A stretch of DNA of 64,000 nucleotides from Numida meleagris (taxonomy: Eukaryota; Chordata; Aves; Galliformes; Numididae), in assembly GCF_002078875.1 (NCBI RefSeq), contig NC_034421.1:14300781-14364780 (forward strand), written 5' to 3'. A program made the position numbers and the translations under genes. The notes under the pieces were generated by a model. It made no database searches, had not been told where the DNA came from, and saw nothing but the letters and a program-made list of their open reading frames with translations. Below are positions 35,797-50,100 of this stretch, piece after piece; position 1 is the first letter of the stretch; each line of letters opens with the position of its first letter.

Positions 35797-36252
35797 TTAC
35801 GGGCTGTGCGTTTCCGCAGGCTTAGCTCCCCGGGCAGGAGCTGTAGGTCTGCTGGGGCCTGAAGGTTTGGATAGGCCTCGTACCTGAACCCTTGTATGGC
35901 TTCCCAGATGCGAAGAGTACGCTGCTTCCTTTCCTGAGTGCTCCACAGCTTCAGACATCACATCGGCGCTTTTGTGCTGGTGGTGGTGGGACTTCTGATC
36001 GTGGTGGCCCTCCCTTTTCCTGGCGTCTGTGTCAAAGAAGACGTGGGTTAACCTCTCCAGGTAGTGCTCCAGCTCCTCCTGGGTGTGCTCCAGTTGTTTC
36101 CCAACGTTACTGGGAAAAAAGGAAGAGGAAGGCGGAGGGCTTTTGCTTTCCATCTCTTTCTTGGCCTCCTCCACGTGTGGGTTGTGCTTCATTAGAAAAA
36201 CCACGATGACAAACAAGATCATGCACAGATACACAACCCAGACTTCTTCCAT
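35797..36252 (-). CDS. Small single-pass membrane protein with coiled-coil and His-rich segment, unidentified
   Basis: ATG at 36252-36250 in a good start context (gccgccgagATGG), stop at 35799-35797, 151 residues. Residues about 4-22 (VWVVYLCMILFVIVVFLMK) form a membrane helix close to the N-terminus. An acidic/basic helical part with KQLEHTQEELEHYLERL (coiled-coil propensity) follows, then HHDQKSHHHQHK, then a Ser/Pro/Arg-rich end. A possible donor AG|gtacga at 35884-35883 (phase 0) could replace the last 28 residues by an unseen exon. The membrane segment plus long ordered frame argues for a real gene. I do not recognise the family, and metal binding by the His cluster is only a possibility. 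GC-rich sequence typical of a CpG promoter is not obvious upstream. Confidence 0.55.
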   Translation of the reverse strand: MEEVWVVYLCMILFVIVVFLMKHNPHVEEAKKEMESKSPPPSSSFFPSNVGKQLEHTQEELEHYLERLTHVFFDTDARKREGHHDQKSHHHQHKSADVMSEAVEHSGKEAAYSSHLGSHTRVQVRGLSKPSGPSRPTAPARGAKPAETHSP

Positions 36253-38139
36253 CTCGGCGGCTAATGCTTGTCGATGTGCTCAAAGGGAAAAAGACAGATG
36301 TGCCCAACACAGTAGGTGTGTCAGTATCCACGGGAAAGGACCGTTGCTAGTAATTAAAGCACTGCAGTAATGTAACGTCAGAGCTCAGTTTTCTAAAACA
36401 GTGTGGCTTGCAAAGTTTCCTTCAGTTCCAAGTATGAAAGCAGCACAGTGGACAGCAAAAAAAAAATAAAAAAAAAAAAATTAAGCAAAGAAAATAGAAC
36501 AGTTTTGTCCTCGGAGTAAAATAACTTCAGCAGAAAGATGGAGGATCATCTGTCACAGCTCCATATGATCTTAAAATAGCAAATTTCTCCTTGCTTTCGT
36601 TAAGAAACTGCAGGTGCAATGATTATTACTCTTCAAAAACCTTTTCTTCTTATATGGGGTTTGAATTCTTGTCTTGCTTGAAGTGGCAAGGTTTTCTTCT
36701 TTCTAATTCAAAGAGAAGATAAGGTAGGATCGGGTTTTTCCTCCCCTGCGGAAGATCACAGACCGTTTTATCCTTTGGGGGTCACTAGATGCCGACTCCA
36801 CAGTGCACACCCAGCACTCGGCAAACAATTGTCAGAAGGGAATATCAGTTGCTTGAGTTACAGATTCAGTAGGACAGGTTTTGTTGGGAGAGGGGCTCCC
36901 AGGCCTCGGGAGGTGGTTCCAGCTGCACTGGGCAGGGATCCCTTGGAGAGCCTTTGTAGGCTGCTCCGCAGCGGCTCTGCCCCCTGGGTGCTCGAGGCAG
37001 AGGACGGGCAGCCCAGGGACCAATAGATGCATTTCCACTGACCGAGCCCGAGAGGGGATTGGAAGAACTCACCAACCAAAGTTAACAGCCAAAAGGGAAA
37101 CGGGGACAAAAAGCTGCCAGGACAGGGTCAGGATGGGAGCTGGGAGCGCAGCCACCAACCATCAGCGCCGCTCTCCCCTCAGAGTCAGGGTCTGTATGGA
37201 ATGGGATTGCGTTTCCTAACCTTTGCTAAGGGATCTTTTTACAGATGAGGCTGCCAAGCCTAAAAGGAGCAGAGATCACACCCAGCCTGCTGCTGCCTCT
37301 GTGCATTAACGTGCCTGGTCTCATTCTTCTGCCACAGAAACAACTCCAAAATTCCTCACTTCGTTCCCAGAGCTGAGATCTTTCCTTTGCTTTGCTAAGG
37401 TGAACAGTCTGAGAAAAAATACAGCATCTTGTCACCTTCTCACTCACTTTAGAAGTTGATCCTCCACTTCTGCTGTTCCAAGACCAATGCTATTAGTCAG
37501 GTTCCACTCTAGAGGCACTGTTGTACTTCGCAGCCCCTTTTTGCCTGGTTTTTGAGTTTTTCCTGAGGCCACAAGCACACTGGAAGCTCTTGCAAGCAGT
37601 CTGCTGGTACAAGCCTGGCCTGCAACTGCTGCACTACATTTAGGGGTGCACCACCAAAGAGATACATGAACCTGGCTGCCCCTCTCACACTGACCACAAG
37701 TGCATGGCACAAAGCTGAGGACAGGGATACAGGGAGAGACAGGTAGGTCAGCACTAAGCCACATTTTCTACCAAAACTGGACACCTTCTCTTTTTCCCAC
37801 TGCTGTACATTGTAAATTCTGTAGGGCGATGTCTCCAGCGACATGTATTACAGCAACTAGTAGAGCTAAGCCCTCACCTAGACCCCACACTGCTGCTATA
37901 AGACATAACAAAAACCATAAATGTCACTGAAAGACTAAAGAAAGCAATGGTAAAAAGGGGAAAACAATTTAAATGTCATTAAGCCTGGATTATGACTTCT
38001 ATGAAGAGGAATGGGCTGACAGAGCAGCAACAGCATTTCCTAACTTACCATAATACCATTTATTTCCTTAGAAATTAACGAAATGATAATGCAGCAGAGA
38101 TGCTTCAAACATTACAGAGCTGACACCTGTGGAACTGAC
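36253..38139. other. Intergenic, no gene seen
   Basis: Contains an A-rich tract at about 36459-36480. No exon with a recognisable product was found. Confidence 0.4.
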
Positions 38140-38716
38140 CAACCCTAACACTAAACCTACTAACCCAAACCCTAACCCTACCAACCCTAACCCTGAGCCT
38201 AGCCCTAACCCTAATAACACTAACCATAGAATGGCTTAGGGTGAAGGGGACCTTAAAGATCATCTAGTTCCACCCTCCTGCCATGGGCAGGGTTGCCCAC
38301 CACAATATCAGGTTGCCCAGGGACCCATCCAAACTGGCCTTGAATGCCTCCAGAGATGGGGCATCAACATGGATGAGGACCACCATTGATGGTGCTCTCT
38401 GGCCAAATCCTGGGCATAACCTTTTGGACATAATCCTAACCCTAATAAAATTAACACTAACCCAAACCTGAATCCTAACTCTAATAACCCTAACACTACC
38501 ACTAACCCCAATACCCTAAACATAACCCTAAAAAAGTTAACCCTAACCTTAAGCCTAGCTGTGAACGCTAACCCTAACCCCATCCCTATCCCTAAGCTCT
38601 AATCCTAACCCTGATGCTAATAACCCTAACCATGATAAATCTAACTCTAAACCCTAACACTAACCCCAATATCCCTATCCCTAAACTCTAAGCCTGACCC
38701 TAATTACCCTAACCCA
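38140..38716. repeat. Degenerate interstitial telomere-like repeat (CCCTAA)n
   Basis: Dense ccctaa, cccta and related units (for example ctaaccctaaccctaccaac) run on the plus strand from about 38140 to 38222 and resume from about 38430 to 38716. The vertebrate telomere hexamer is clear but heavily mutated (ctaac, cctaat, ccaaccc). A CR1 copy separates the two parts. Confidence 0.85.
38223..38400 (-). mobile_element. CR1 3' fragment inserted in the telomere-like block
   Basis: Starts with accatagaatggcttagggt, then ggaccttaaagatcatctag, ttccaccctcctgccatggg and catccaaactggccttgaat: reverse-complement CR1 3' end. Telomere-like units lie directly on both sides. Confidence 0.85.
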
Positions 38717-40621
38717 GCTCATGCACGGTAATAAAGAAGCCCTGCAAAAGGAATATGCGTTGGCTTTGCAAGTCAGCATTATGTGAAAACCTCTGAAAAA
38801 CCACAGCAGCCTCTCACCTATGAGAGTGTTGTTTTTCCTCTGCTTTCCTTGGAGATAACACAGCTGGATTAAGTCACACTGAACATTCATCTAGCCGGTA
38901 TCTCTATTCTAATAGCGAATACGTAAAGAAAAGAGACCAAAGCAATTGTGTAAGAATGCTTCCTAGAATGCTCCTGCAGCCTTCCACAGCACAGCAACGT
39001 ACCGTGTCTCATCAGCTCTAGCTTCATCTGGAAAAAGGAAAAAAATAACAATTTCCCAGGCATATCCTGCATAACCAGCTAGGCAAGGAAGGAACTGTAG
39101 TTCCGAGGTCACGTACAGCATGCTGCTTCATCTTAGTAAATGGCATGAAGACATCAGAAGTTTGAGAGCAATGCAGCTTTCAATATGCTTAATCCTGGAA
39201 ATAAAATGAATACTGGTGTTGTTCCAGAGTCAAAATACCTGCAGTACTTCCCAGCAAGCTATGAGGATCAGCTAACCTACTGGCTTCCAGATTTGTCTCC
39301 TCTCCATTTCTACTCATTGCATATGCTACTCATGTTCAGTTTCTCATTATGCCTCGACAGTCATTATCTAACATATTTTAAACAAACAAAAAACATCCTG
39401 GCAGATGCAACAGGCTGCTTAGTAATAAAATCCATTTCTTTTTTTTTGTAGGCAGCATGAGGCTTTTTTTTTTTTCCTCCAAGTCTTTCTCTGCAAATGT
39501 TTCCCACCAACTCTCAGTTGCTCTCCGTACACGCTGGAATCTGCCTACACTCCCATTTCTTGCTTCTCATACAGGATGACTGCCTGGACTATAAAAAGGA
39601 AGGAAAGCACTGCGCCCTGGGGCCACCTGATACCACGTTTCCTTTTAAAGGACTTCTGAGTGAGGGAGGAAGAACTTCTGCATGAACACAGGAGATGGGC
39701 TGACCGGCTGAAGCAGCACCAAGACACAAGAGACACACACTCAGCTGTTCAGAAAGCAAAAATTTAATACCAATCAAATGCAAGAGAACCTCTGGGCTCT
39801 CACAGTTCATTTCACTGCCATCCAAAGTTTAGCATACAGCTGAGTTACTCTCTGAGTCGCTGCTGGTTGTAACTGGGCTACTCGAAAGTAAGCTGATTTC
39901 AGAAACAAAAACCTTACCCTGCCTGGAAACAACTGCTCTAACATCCCTAGGCTGGAATAAATCAGCATCTGCTGTTCCCTTCTAAGTCAACACCTGTCAA
40001 TTAAACAGATGAAAGACCAAGGATGGTTCTCACTCATTTTCCTCCCAGATTCTGAACTTTTGCACTCTACAGACAGCAGTGATTACACACACCACCTCGT
40101 GCTTCCTTGACACCAGAAGCTACATTCACACAGTAGTCACGTGGAATGGAAGCATCCAGATAGCCAGTGCACTTGCACTGCTTTCCCTCTTTTCCCTTTG
40201 TACGAGCTGGGTCTTCCTTACAGAGCATTCCCTTGTGTGTGTGTTGCTTCCTCACCTGCTACAAAAGGCGTGCTCTATAGGCAACAGGAGAGTGGGAAAA
40301 GCTCCCAGTATAAAAGACATTCTTAAGTTAATGAAAATTCTGCAGGAAGAAAACCAGATCCTTCCAGACTCCACGCTGATCATTTACAACAGTGACTTTC
40401 TACAGCGTGAGGATGGAGGACTGCTGTAGTAGATCGAGTCCTGGGGTCACATGCCAGGTTGGCAGACCTGTTTTGCACCTCTAAAGGCACTGAGAAAGAG
40501 AATCCTTTCCTTAGGAAATAAACAGATTTCTCAATAACATTTTCTATTGCATAGCATCCTTCTTAAGTTTACAGGAGCTCTGGCAGAGTTTTAAGCCACA
40601 GTTTTAATCTTAAAGACTGTC
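38717..40621. other. Intergenic / downstream of the C8orf33 homologue
   Basis: No coding feature. A possible ATTAAA polyadenylation signal for the minus-strand gene is at 40608-40603, very close to its stop; others may exist. Confidence 0.35.
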
Positions 40622-43044
<2,423 letters not shown>

Positions 43045-43337
43045 ATGCTGGCTGGCTGGAACTAACAGGACCAGAGGACAGTCTTCTTTTGGGATGGCAA
43101 AGTTGGAAAACAACTTGGGTTCTTGTCCAAGAGGCAGCAAAACTCACAGAGCTCCACTGCGGTTCTTTTGCTCTGTGGTTCTTATGTCGGTTTGCGTCTG
43201 CTCAGCACCACCAACACCAAGGACTGCTTCCTAAGGTGCACCAGCTGCTTCTGGGTCTGCTTTACAAAGGCAAAATCAAATTGGAAGTTGTTGTCAGATG
43301 ACATGAACCCCTCCAGTTTTGCCTGAGAAATTCTGTC

Positions 43338-43733
43338 TTATTGCTCTCCGTCCACCACACCTTCTGTAGCCTGCCCACTGCCTTGCTGTACTTCCACATC
43401 AACAGGTTTTGTGTCTAGAAAAGAAAAAGAATGTCTCTATCGTTACGCCTGTTTCCTGCTATGGGGTACCACTACTACTGCCACTCCCTCAGTAAAGCAC
43501 TGCCAGAAAGGTGATCCAACCCAAAGCTGTGAGATGGGAAATCTACAGAAAAGAACCAAATATCGCCACTCCCCAGAGGGACTGCTCAAGCTCACCTGCT
43601 TTCTTTGTGCTCTTCCAGTCCTCAGCCCTCTCGAGATGATAATCCCCTAGCACGCAGTTCCTCAGCTCTCGCTTCTTCACAAAAGCAGTCTCATGGGAGC
43701 GCAGCACCTTGAGAACAGGTTGTGTCTCTTCTG
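43338..43733 (-). pseudogene. Partial duplicate of the C8orf33 core and C-terminal exons, with an in-frame stop
   Basis: Exon-like 43730-43596 (acceptor tgcagcag, donor G|gtgagc) encodes LKVLRSHETAFVKKRELRNC and VLGDYHLERAEDW, clearly related to the core exon at 41089-40943. Exon-like 43414 onward (acceptor cttttctag) continues DTKPVDVEVQQGSG to TAA at 43340-43338. Past the stop the same frame still reads ISQAKLEGF then NNFQFDFAF, resembling the real C-terminus (FTISQEEFRFNFF). It is either a decayed duplication of two exons or a shortened alternative 3' end of the gene. Confidence 0.6.
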
Positions 43734-45012
43734 CTGCACTCAAGAAAAAGACTGAGAGAAACAAGAAACAGGTTATGGTGGGCCCTAAAAAACACACTGT
43801 GAGATTCCAATGACCGAGTCTCTTCTGAATGCATTCTGTGTTCATACCACCTCTGACTAATTCATGACAGGCATTCAGGTGAAAGGAAGCCCCAGGTGTT
43901 TCTAGGAGCTGAAATAATACCATGAAACATCCTTAATAGAAAAAAAAAATAGATCTTAATACCTTACTATACATACGTGAAGAATTTTACAGCGCAGTAA
44001 ACGTACAACTAACAGCACCGAGGCTACTGAGTGCTTAACAACCATTCCCTCAAAGCAAATGAGAAATCCAGGAGCACAGTTTGGTGTCTATTCTCTGGGA
44101 AAACTGGGAAAGAGCCGACTGAACAGTGAGTACACCCTAAAACACAGGACTCTTGCTTAAGGCTCACACAAACCAGCCAAACAAAGGGTATCTTGCAGGC
44201 ACACTGCAGATCTAATGCTGAAAGTCCCACGTTATGAAAGGAGTAACAGCACTGCATGAGGCAGAAATACCTCAATGGGGCTGTGCCCACCAAAAGAAAT
44301 GGGACGTACCTTCACAGCACCTAGGTGTCAGCACCCTGAGCACACATGCCTCCAACTGAGAGTTTAGCTCACCGCAATCAAGGACTGCATACCACTAAGA
44401 GCTATTACAAAGAACTGGAAAAACCTTCAAGGGAAGCTCTCCTCCCCCACTCGAGAGCTGTTTTCACTGAAGATCTCAGAGCTGGCCTGCCTGAGCTATG
44501 CTGCAGCCATACACATCATTGATCCAGACCATGACCCGGATCCTGATGGGATCTGCTCCATCACCACAGATGTCTACGGCAACCTGACTTTAGACAGAGC
44601 CTGGCTACCTTCAGCAACACTGCTTTGCTCTCCTCAGTCAGGCACCGTGTGGATGGGCCCTTTCCACCCTGCCTTGTCACTGTGTTCAGCTTCTAGAGGC
44701 CATTCCTGCTGCCCCGTGGCACTACACTGAAGCACGAGGCACTGGGGTAACCAAGCACTCTGATGCTGCAGCCTGGTGACTGGGCATGCGTTAATTACTG
44801 CTACGTCCTCAGGTGCAGCAGCGAACACTCCGCTAGATGTCTTACAAAGAGTAACTACACTTCTTCCCTAAACATTAAGTGTTACCTGTCTGTAGAAGCA
44901 GGACACACGTCTTCATGTGTTAACAACTTCTCCTGAAAAGCATTTTACTTGATTTTATCTTTCTCCTTCAAACTAGGACAACGAAGACCAAGCCTCACAA
45001 AAATAAACTTAC

Positions 45013-45425
45013 TGGTGTTTAAGGGCCAGCCTTTCTGATTTAGTATTTCTTCAGGTCTGGAAAACAAAGGCAGAGCTGAGCACAACCACCTGACAAGCAA
45101 TTTGGGAGGAAAATGAGAAATGGCACAGAACAGAGGGCGAACCAAAGCCACGGGAAAAAGAATAAAGCAGCGTACAAGCAGCTCGGAAAGTTCAGTGCCT
45201 TACAGAACCACAGAACAGCTTCATGTCATTTTGTATTTAGAACAAATCTCATATAACATGAGAATAGAAAAGAGCTGGGAGAAAAGAAATGATAGAACAA
45301 ATCTGAAGATGCTTAGGGAGAAGTAAGGTTGGAATTCGGCTGCAAATGGTCGAAGAGGCAACGCACCTGGGGCTGGGGCCAAGATCTGCCTCCAGCTGCG
45401 GAATGCAGCTCACTGGAACCTCCTG
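45013..45425 (-). other. Upstream exons of the C8orf33 locus (probable 5' untranslated or alternative coding)
   Basis: Exon 45425-45367 reads QEVPVSCIPQLEADLGPSP (donor AG|gtgcgt). Exon 45056-45013 reads RPEEILNQKGWPLNT (acceptor gttttccag, donor A|gtaagt). The frame passes through both and can enter either the duplicate core exon (43730/43733) or the large exon near 43065, all in phase 1. No in-frame ATG is present, so these may be 5' UTR. Confidence 0.5.
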
Positions 45426-45539
45426 CTGAGCGCTCGGGGAAGGGCTGTGCCTGCGGGACAGCCGTCACAAAACGTGCGTAAATGAGAAAGAGAAAAAACC
45501 ACCTTGCCTCGGCAGAGTAATAAGGCGGTGAGCCACGAG

Positions 45540-45850
45540 TGCCAGGAAAGTCCCTTAAAGACAGACGGCCGTCCCCCGCCGGGAGCCTCGGGAAGCCCCA
45601 GAGCCCGGCTCCAGCTCCGCCCGGCCAGGCCCCGCACCCCGCAGGGCACCTCGGGCCCGGGCAGCCGCCTGTGCCGGCCCCCGCCTGCCGGGCCGAGCCG
45701 GACCGACCTCACCTCCCCGCACCACGCCGCGCTGCGCCGCTGTCCGCCGCCCAAAAGCGCCCCCGCTCCGCGCTGCGCCCGCCGCCTCCGTTCCGCCCCG
45801 CGCCTCCGTTCCGCCCTCGCCCTCGCCCCCGCCCTCGCGCCCACCCGCTG
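45540..45850 (-). promoter_or_regulatory. CpG-island promoter and untranslated exon 1 of the C8orf33 homologue
   Basis: Extremely GC/CpG-rich. Minus-strand donor GGGGAG|gtgagg puts the end of exon 1 at 45713. Tandem Arg/Gly/Ala-coding GC repeats and no TATA box. It begins about 40 bases from the AATAAA assigned to the preceding gene AMDHD2, so the two genes are head-to-tail with almost no spacer. Confidence 0.7.
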
Positions 45851-45890
45851 CCAGTCCTGCTTTAGACTTCCTTTTCTTTTTATGACAATT

Positions 45891-45896
45891 TTTATT
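45891..45896 (-). terminator. Candidate polyadenylation signal of AMDHD2
   Basis: Plus tttatt, that is AATAAA on the minus strand, 1.24 kb after the AMDHD2 stop. No nearer AATAAA was noticed. It would place the 3' end against the next promoter. Confidence 0.4.
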
Positions 45897-47137
45897 CATG
45901 TTCCTTTTTTTTCTCCCCCCCGAACCCGGCAGCCGAGAGGTGCGGTGCCGCTCCTGCATTGCCCCAGCCCAGGGGCTGCAAACGTGATGCATGCGGCGCT
46001 GGGGGCTTGGCAGCAGGCGGGACGCAACACGAGGCCCCGCTGGCTGCGGGAAGCTCTGGAACCACGTCAGTCCTGGCCCAGAATGCCCAAACGTCAGGGA
46101 AAGAGCTGACAGCCAAATACTGAATAAAACAATAATGAGCACAGGAGTAATGAGCTATTGAAAGGCCAGAACCTGTCTGCTGTTCTCCCTTATAAGCCAC
46201 GGGCCCTGAGCTGCCCATCTGGATGCACTCCTAAAGCAAACATCCTCTCTGCAGCCTGAGGGCTGCAGCCACGGCTGGAGGAGGCAGGGGCTCTGTTCTG
46301 AGGCTGCAGAACCCAGCCAGGCAGCACGCAGAGCTGAGAGGAACTTTGCCTTCCAGGTGGCATGACGGCGTCCGTGTCTGCAGACAAAATCACATGCTGT
46401 GGGCTCCACGCCCATGCAGAGAAAAAGGCACAAAGGACAGCAATGCCTCGTTTTCCTGGATTTGATCTCTGCCCTGAGGATTCAGCCCACACCGATTCAC
46501 AGCCCTGTAACGGCACCAAGTCAGTGAGCTGCACCAGCCTCGCTCCAGAGAACACAAGAGGGAGGACTGGTGGGTCAGAACGTGGTCCTCAGCTTCCACC
46601 GACACAACAGGAACTTTGCAATGTGAAGAGCTGCGAGCCGAACCAGTGGCCGCTGACATCCTGCCAGCCAGAGCTGCCCAGGAGCAAGACAAACAGCATG
46701 GAGAGGGATGGACGTGGCTTGAGTCTGCCTTGGGCACAGGCAGGTTGTGTGTGCTGTATAACACAGTGCAAAGGCTGGGGCAGCTTCACACCGCTGGGAG
46801 ATGGACATGTGAGCACCTCTGTCTGGGGACTCCAAACAAGACAGCTGTGCAGTCCTTCAGGTCTCTCCAGAGATCGACAAACCCTCCCAGCACAGATCTG
46901 CCTGCTCTCCCCACTCCACCAACTGAGCACCAACAAAAGTCATTGCAGGCATGGCTGTAACTGGAAGCAGTGGTTGCGCTGGAAAACACAACTCTTTGGT
47001 ATGAGGCTCCTTTAGGGGAGTTGCAGGAAGAAAGGGGAAAAAAAAAAAAAAAACCACAAGAAAAGAGAAGTGGGTTGGTTACCAAAGCTGCTAATCACAG
47101 TGCCAGGGTGCCTTGGAGGGCACAGGGCAGCCCAGTG

Positions 47138-50100
47138 TCACATGCCTAATGCATCCCGTCTCCAGACTTCCTCGCCCGCGATGTATGTGGCTTGCACGTG
47201 CAGGCTATCATCCAGCATCAGGAAATCTGCACCAGACAGGAGAGAAAGGAAACAGCCATCAGAGGAACAGAGGAAGAGCTGGCTCAGAGGAGCTGGGCTC
47301 TAGGGCTGCCTCTGTGCAGAGCTGTTCCTCCCCACTCCAGAAACAGGGCAGGACAGCAGTGTAGAACCATCCTTGCACTGCTCCATGCTCATCTGAGATG
47401 TGGGAGCCCCTCCAAAAGGCTCATGAAGTATCACCAGCGCCCACAGGAAAAACCACCAGAGCAAAAGTCCAAAGCAAATCCTGGGCAGAGCGAGATTCCC
47501 CAGAGCCCCTGATGAAGCAGCAGATGCAGCCTGCATTTGCAGCAGACCCTACTTCGCTCCAGCGTGCAGGAGCCCTCCCTCCCACCACTGTCCCCATACC
47601 AGTACCTGCATCAGAATCATAATCCAGGGTCCCCTTTTTGTCTTCAATCCCCAAGAGCTGGGCGGGATGCAGAGACGCTGCCTCCAGTGCAGTCTCTACT
47701 GAGCACCCTTGGACAGAGAAGGAAGAGGCATTAGTGCAGCAAACAGCCCCATCAGCAGAGCAGCCCAAGTCCCTGGCTAAGGCAATTGGTGGCACTGCAG
47801 GGACGAGTCTGACAACCAAGCCCATGCCCAGGGCCCCAATGTATTTGTCAGCACTGTCTTCAACCCATCCCGCTACAGCAGGGCACTAACACTGATCTGA
47901 CTGCCACTGCCCTGAACTAGGAGGGCAGGAGGAGCTGGAAGGCCCAGTCACAGCTGGCTGGAGCTTGGGAGAGGAAACATCTCTACAGGAGACAGCAGGA
48001 AGAGGAGAACTGATTACTTAGGGCATGGGGACGGGAAAGTCGTTCACTTTTAGGTCTTGTAAGAGAAAAGAGCACGACAGTTCATCCCTAATTAGTGCTG
48101 CAGGTTAAAATGAAGCATCCCTCCTAAAGGTGTTTGTCTCTGAAGCCAATGCCACCGATGCCAGCCCTTCTCCTCATGTCTTGGACCAGAGGGGACATCT
48201 CTGGCTGAGCAGACACAGCTGACAAGAGCAAGACTTCTTCGCATGGAGGAACAGCTTGTGGATAAGGCTCACCCACCTGTGGCTTCCCGGAAGTGTCGCA
48301 CACACGTGTCCATGGTCGCCACACCACCGCTCAGGGTCTTAGTGCCTGGGAGAGGAACAGGACAGCACTGAGCAGAACCCCGAAGAGGCAGAAATCCCGG
48401 GTCGCACGAGGAGCAAGTTGAAAGGCTCTCAGCCATTGCTGAGATGTGACAGAAAGAGGCAAGAGGATTCGTGCTGGCAGTGAAGGGAGACGCATTAGGA
48501 TGTCACCCTGCAGCTCCCCTGTTAAGGCCAGCTGCACTGGTTGAAACTCTAGCTCACAACACAGGCCCCTGCTGCCAGAGACAGAGGAGGGAACTGACAA
48601 AGAAATAGCCCTTCTCCAGAATACTCTCCCAGTCTCCAGCTGTTTGCAGATTAGAGAGCTCATTTCACAGAAAGGGGTGATGTTGCAGTAAAGGCAAAGG
48701 ACAAAAATATCTGTAGGATTTCTTTGTCCTTTCTGACTGCACCATTTCTAGCATCCACCCTACTGGGCAAGGAGTTCAAAGGTGTTGCAGGCAGCTAAAA
48801 ATTGTCAAATTCCTCCTCACTCCAACAAGAAAGGTCAATTCCCCCCTTCATGAGGTGCACCATTCTCCTCACAATCAAGTTATGGCAGAGACATTAAATG
48901 ATCAGGCAACAAAACCCAAGAAGGTGGCACAAGTGCTGCTTCACACTGACAAGCACTGCAAGGTGTGCTGAGCTCTGCAGGAATGGGCATGAGTGGTAGT
49001 ACTGTGTCCAGCTCTTTTGCAAGGGGCACTTACCTGCAATGTAGGTATTCAGCCCGTCGATCTCCACCATCTGCTGGCCCAGCGTATGCCGACCTGGTGG
49101 CAGCCCCATGCCCGCGATAGCATCTGTCACCAGCACCATGCCTGAGGAATGCAAGGAAACAGCCTGCAGCAGCTTTGCAACTAACCCCACTGCAGCTCTG
49201 AGCACTGTGCCATGCCAACCCTCCCTGAAAGGTACCACGGCATCTCCAGCTGCATCCAGCTGAGGTGACAGGCTGTGGATTAGGACTTCTTGCATAGAGC
49301 AAGATAGCACGCCACAGCAGTTGTGGGAGATGGCATAGCATATGTGATGCTGGTGACACCACGCTGGCACCACTGTGTGGGCCCAGTATGGCCTACCTTT
49401 GGGGTGGGCTCGATGGGCGATTCGCAGGGCAGCAGGGTTGGTGTGGATGCCATCACAGATCATGCCGTAGAAGACCCTCCGTCCAGCAGGAATCTTATCA
49501 CTTGTCAGCAGCCCGACGATCCCAGGGTCACGATGGTGGAACTACCCAAAGTGGGAAAGGAAAAAATGATGGGTGTCACCAGGACTTGTAGGCTGAGACC
49601 CTTCCTGCCCAGGGATACAGCTGTCATCTCTATCAAACAGTGCCTGGCAGCTGGGCAGTTCATCCATTATCAAGTGTAACCAGGCAACCCCTCCAATTTC
49701 AAGAGACTGCTACAGCTTTGACTCTTTTAAATCAGGCAGTAGAAACATGAAGCCAGAGGTTCTCTGCTGAAATCCCACTGCAAGGCCTGGTACAAAACAA
49801 GCTGATGATGCAAATAAGCATTTGTGGGGAGCAAGAGAGAAAGCACTGAAAGCAATGCCAGCACAGGACAAATGCCCTTGGCGACTCACCGGCAACATGG
49901 CATTGAAGAGGTGAGTGATGAAGGTAGCACCGTGCTGCACAGCCTCCTCAGCCTGGGAGAGATTAGCCACGGAGTGACCTGGGAACAGAGACCACTGCAT
50001 GATTTTACTGCCCATGTCTGCATTTATTTTCCCAGAGAGACATCCAAGAGTAAAGACGCTCTGTCATTAGGGCTCCGCTCTGAAGCCCCACCCTGGGTTT

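Noticed and set aside
38140..38716. True chromosome end
   Set aside because: Units are heavily mutated, the array is short, and normal sequence with genes lies on both sides.
44480..44640. Plus-strand protein-like stretch (IHIIDPDHDPDPDGICSITT)
   Set aside because: Looks like part of an old dispersed repeat inside an intron; no start, stop or splice context to support a gene.
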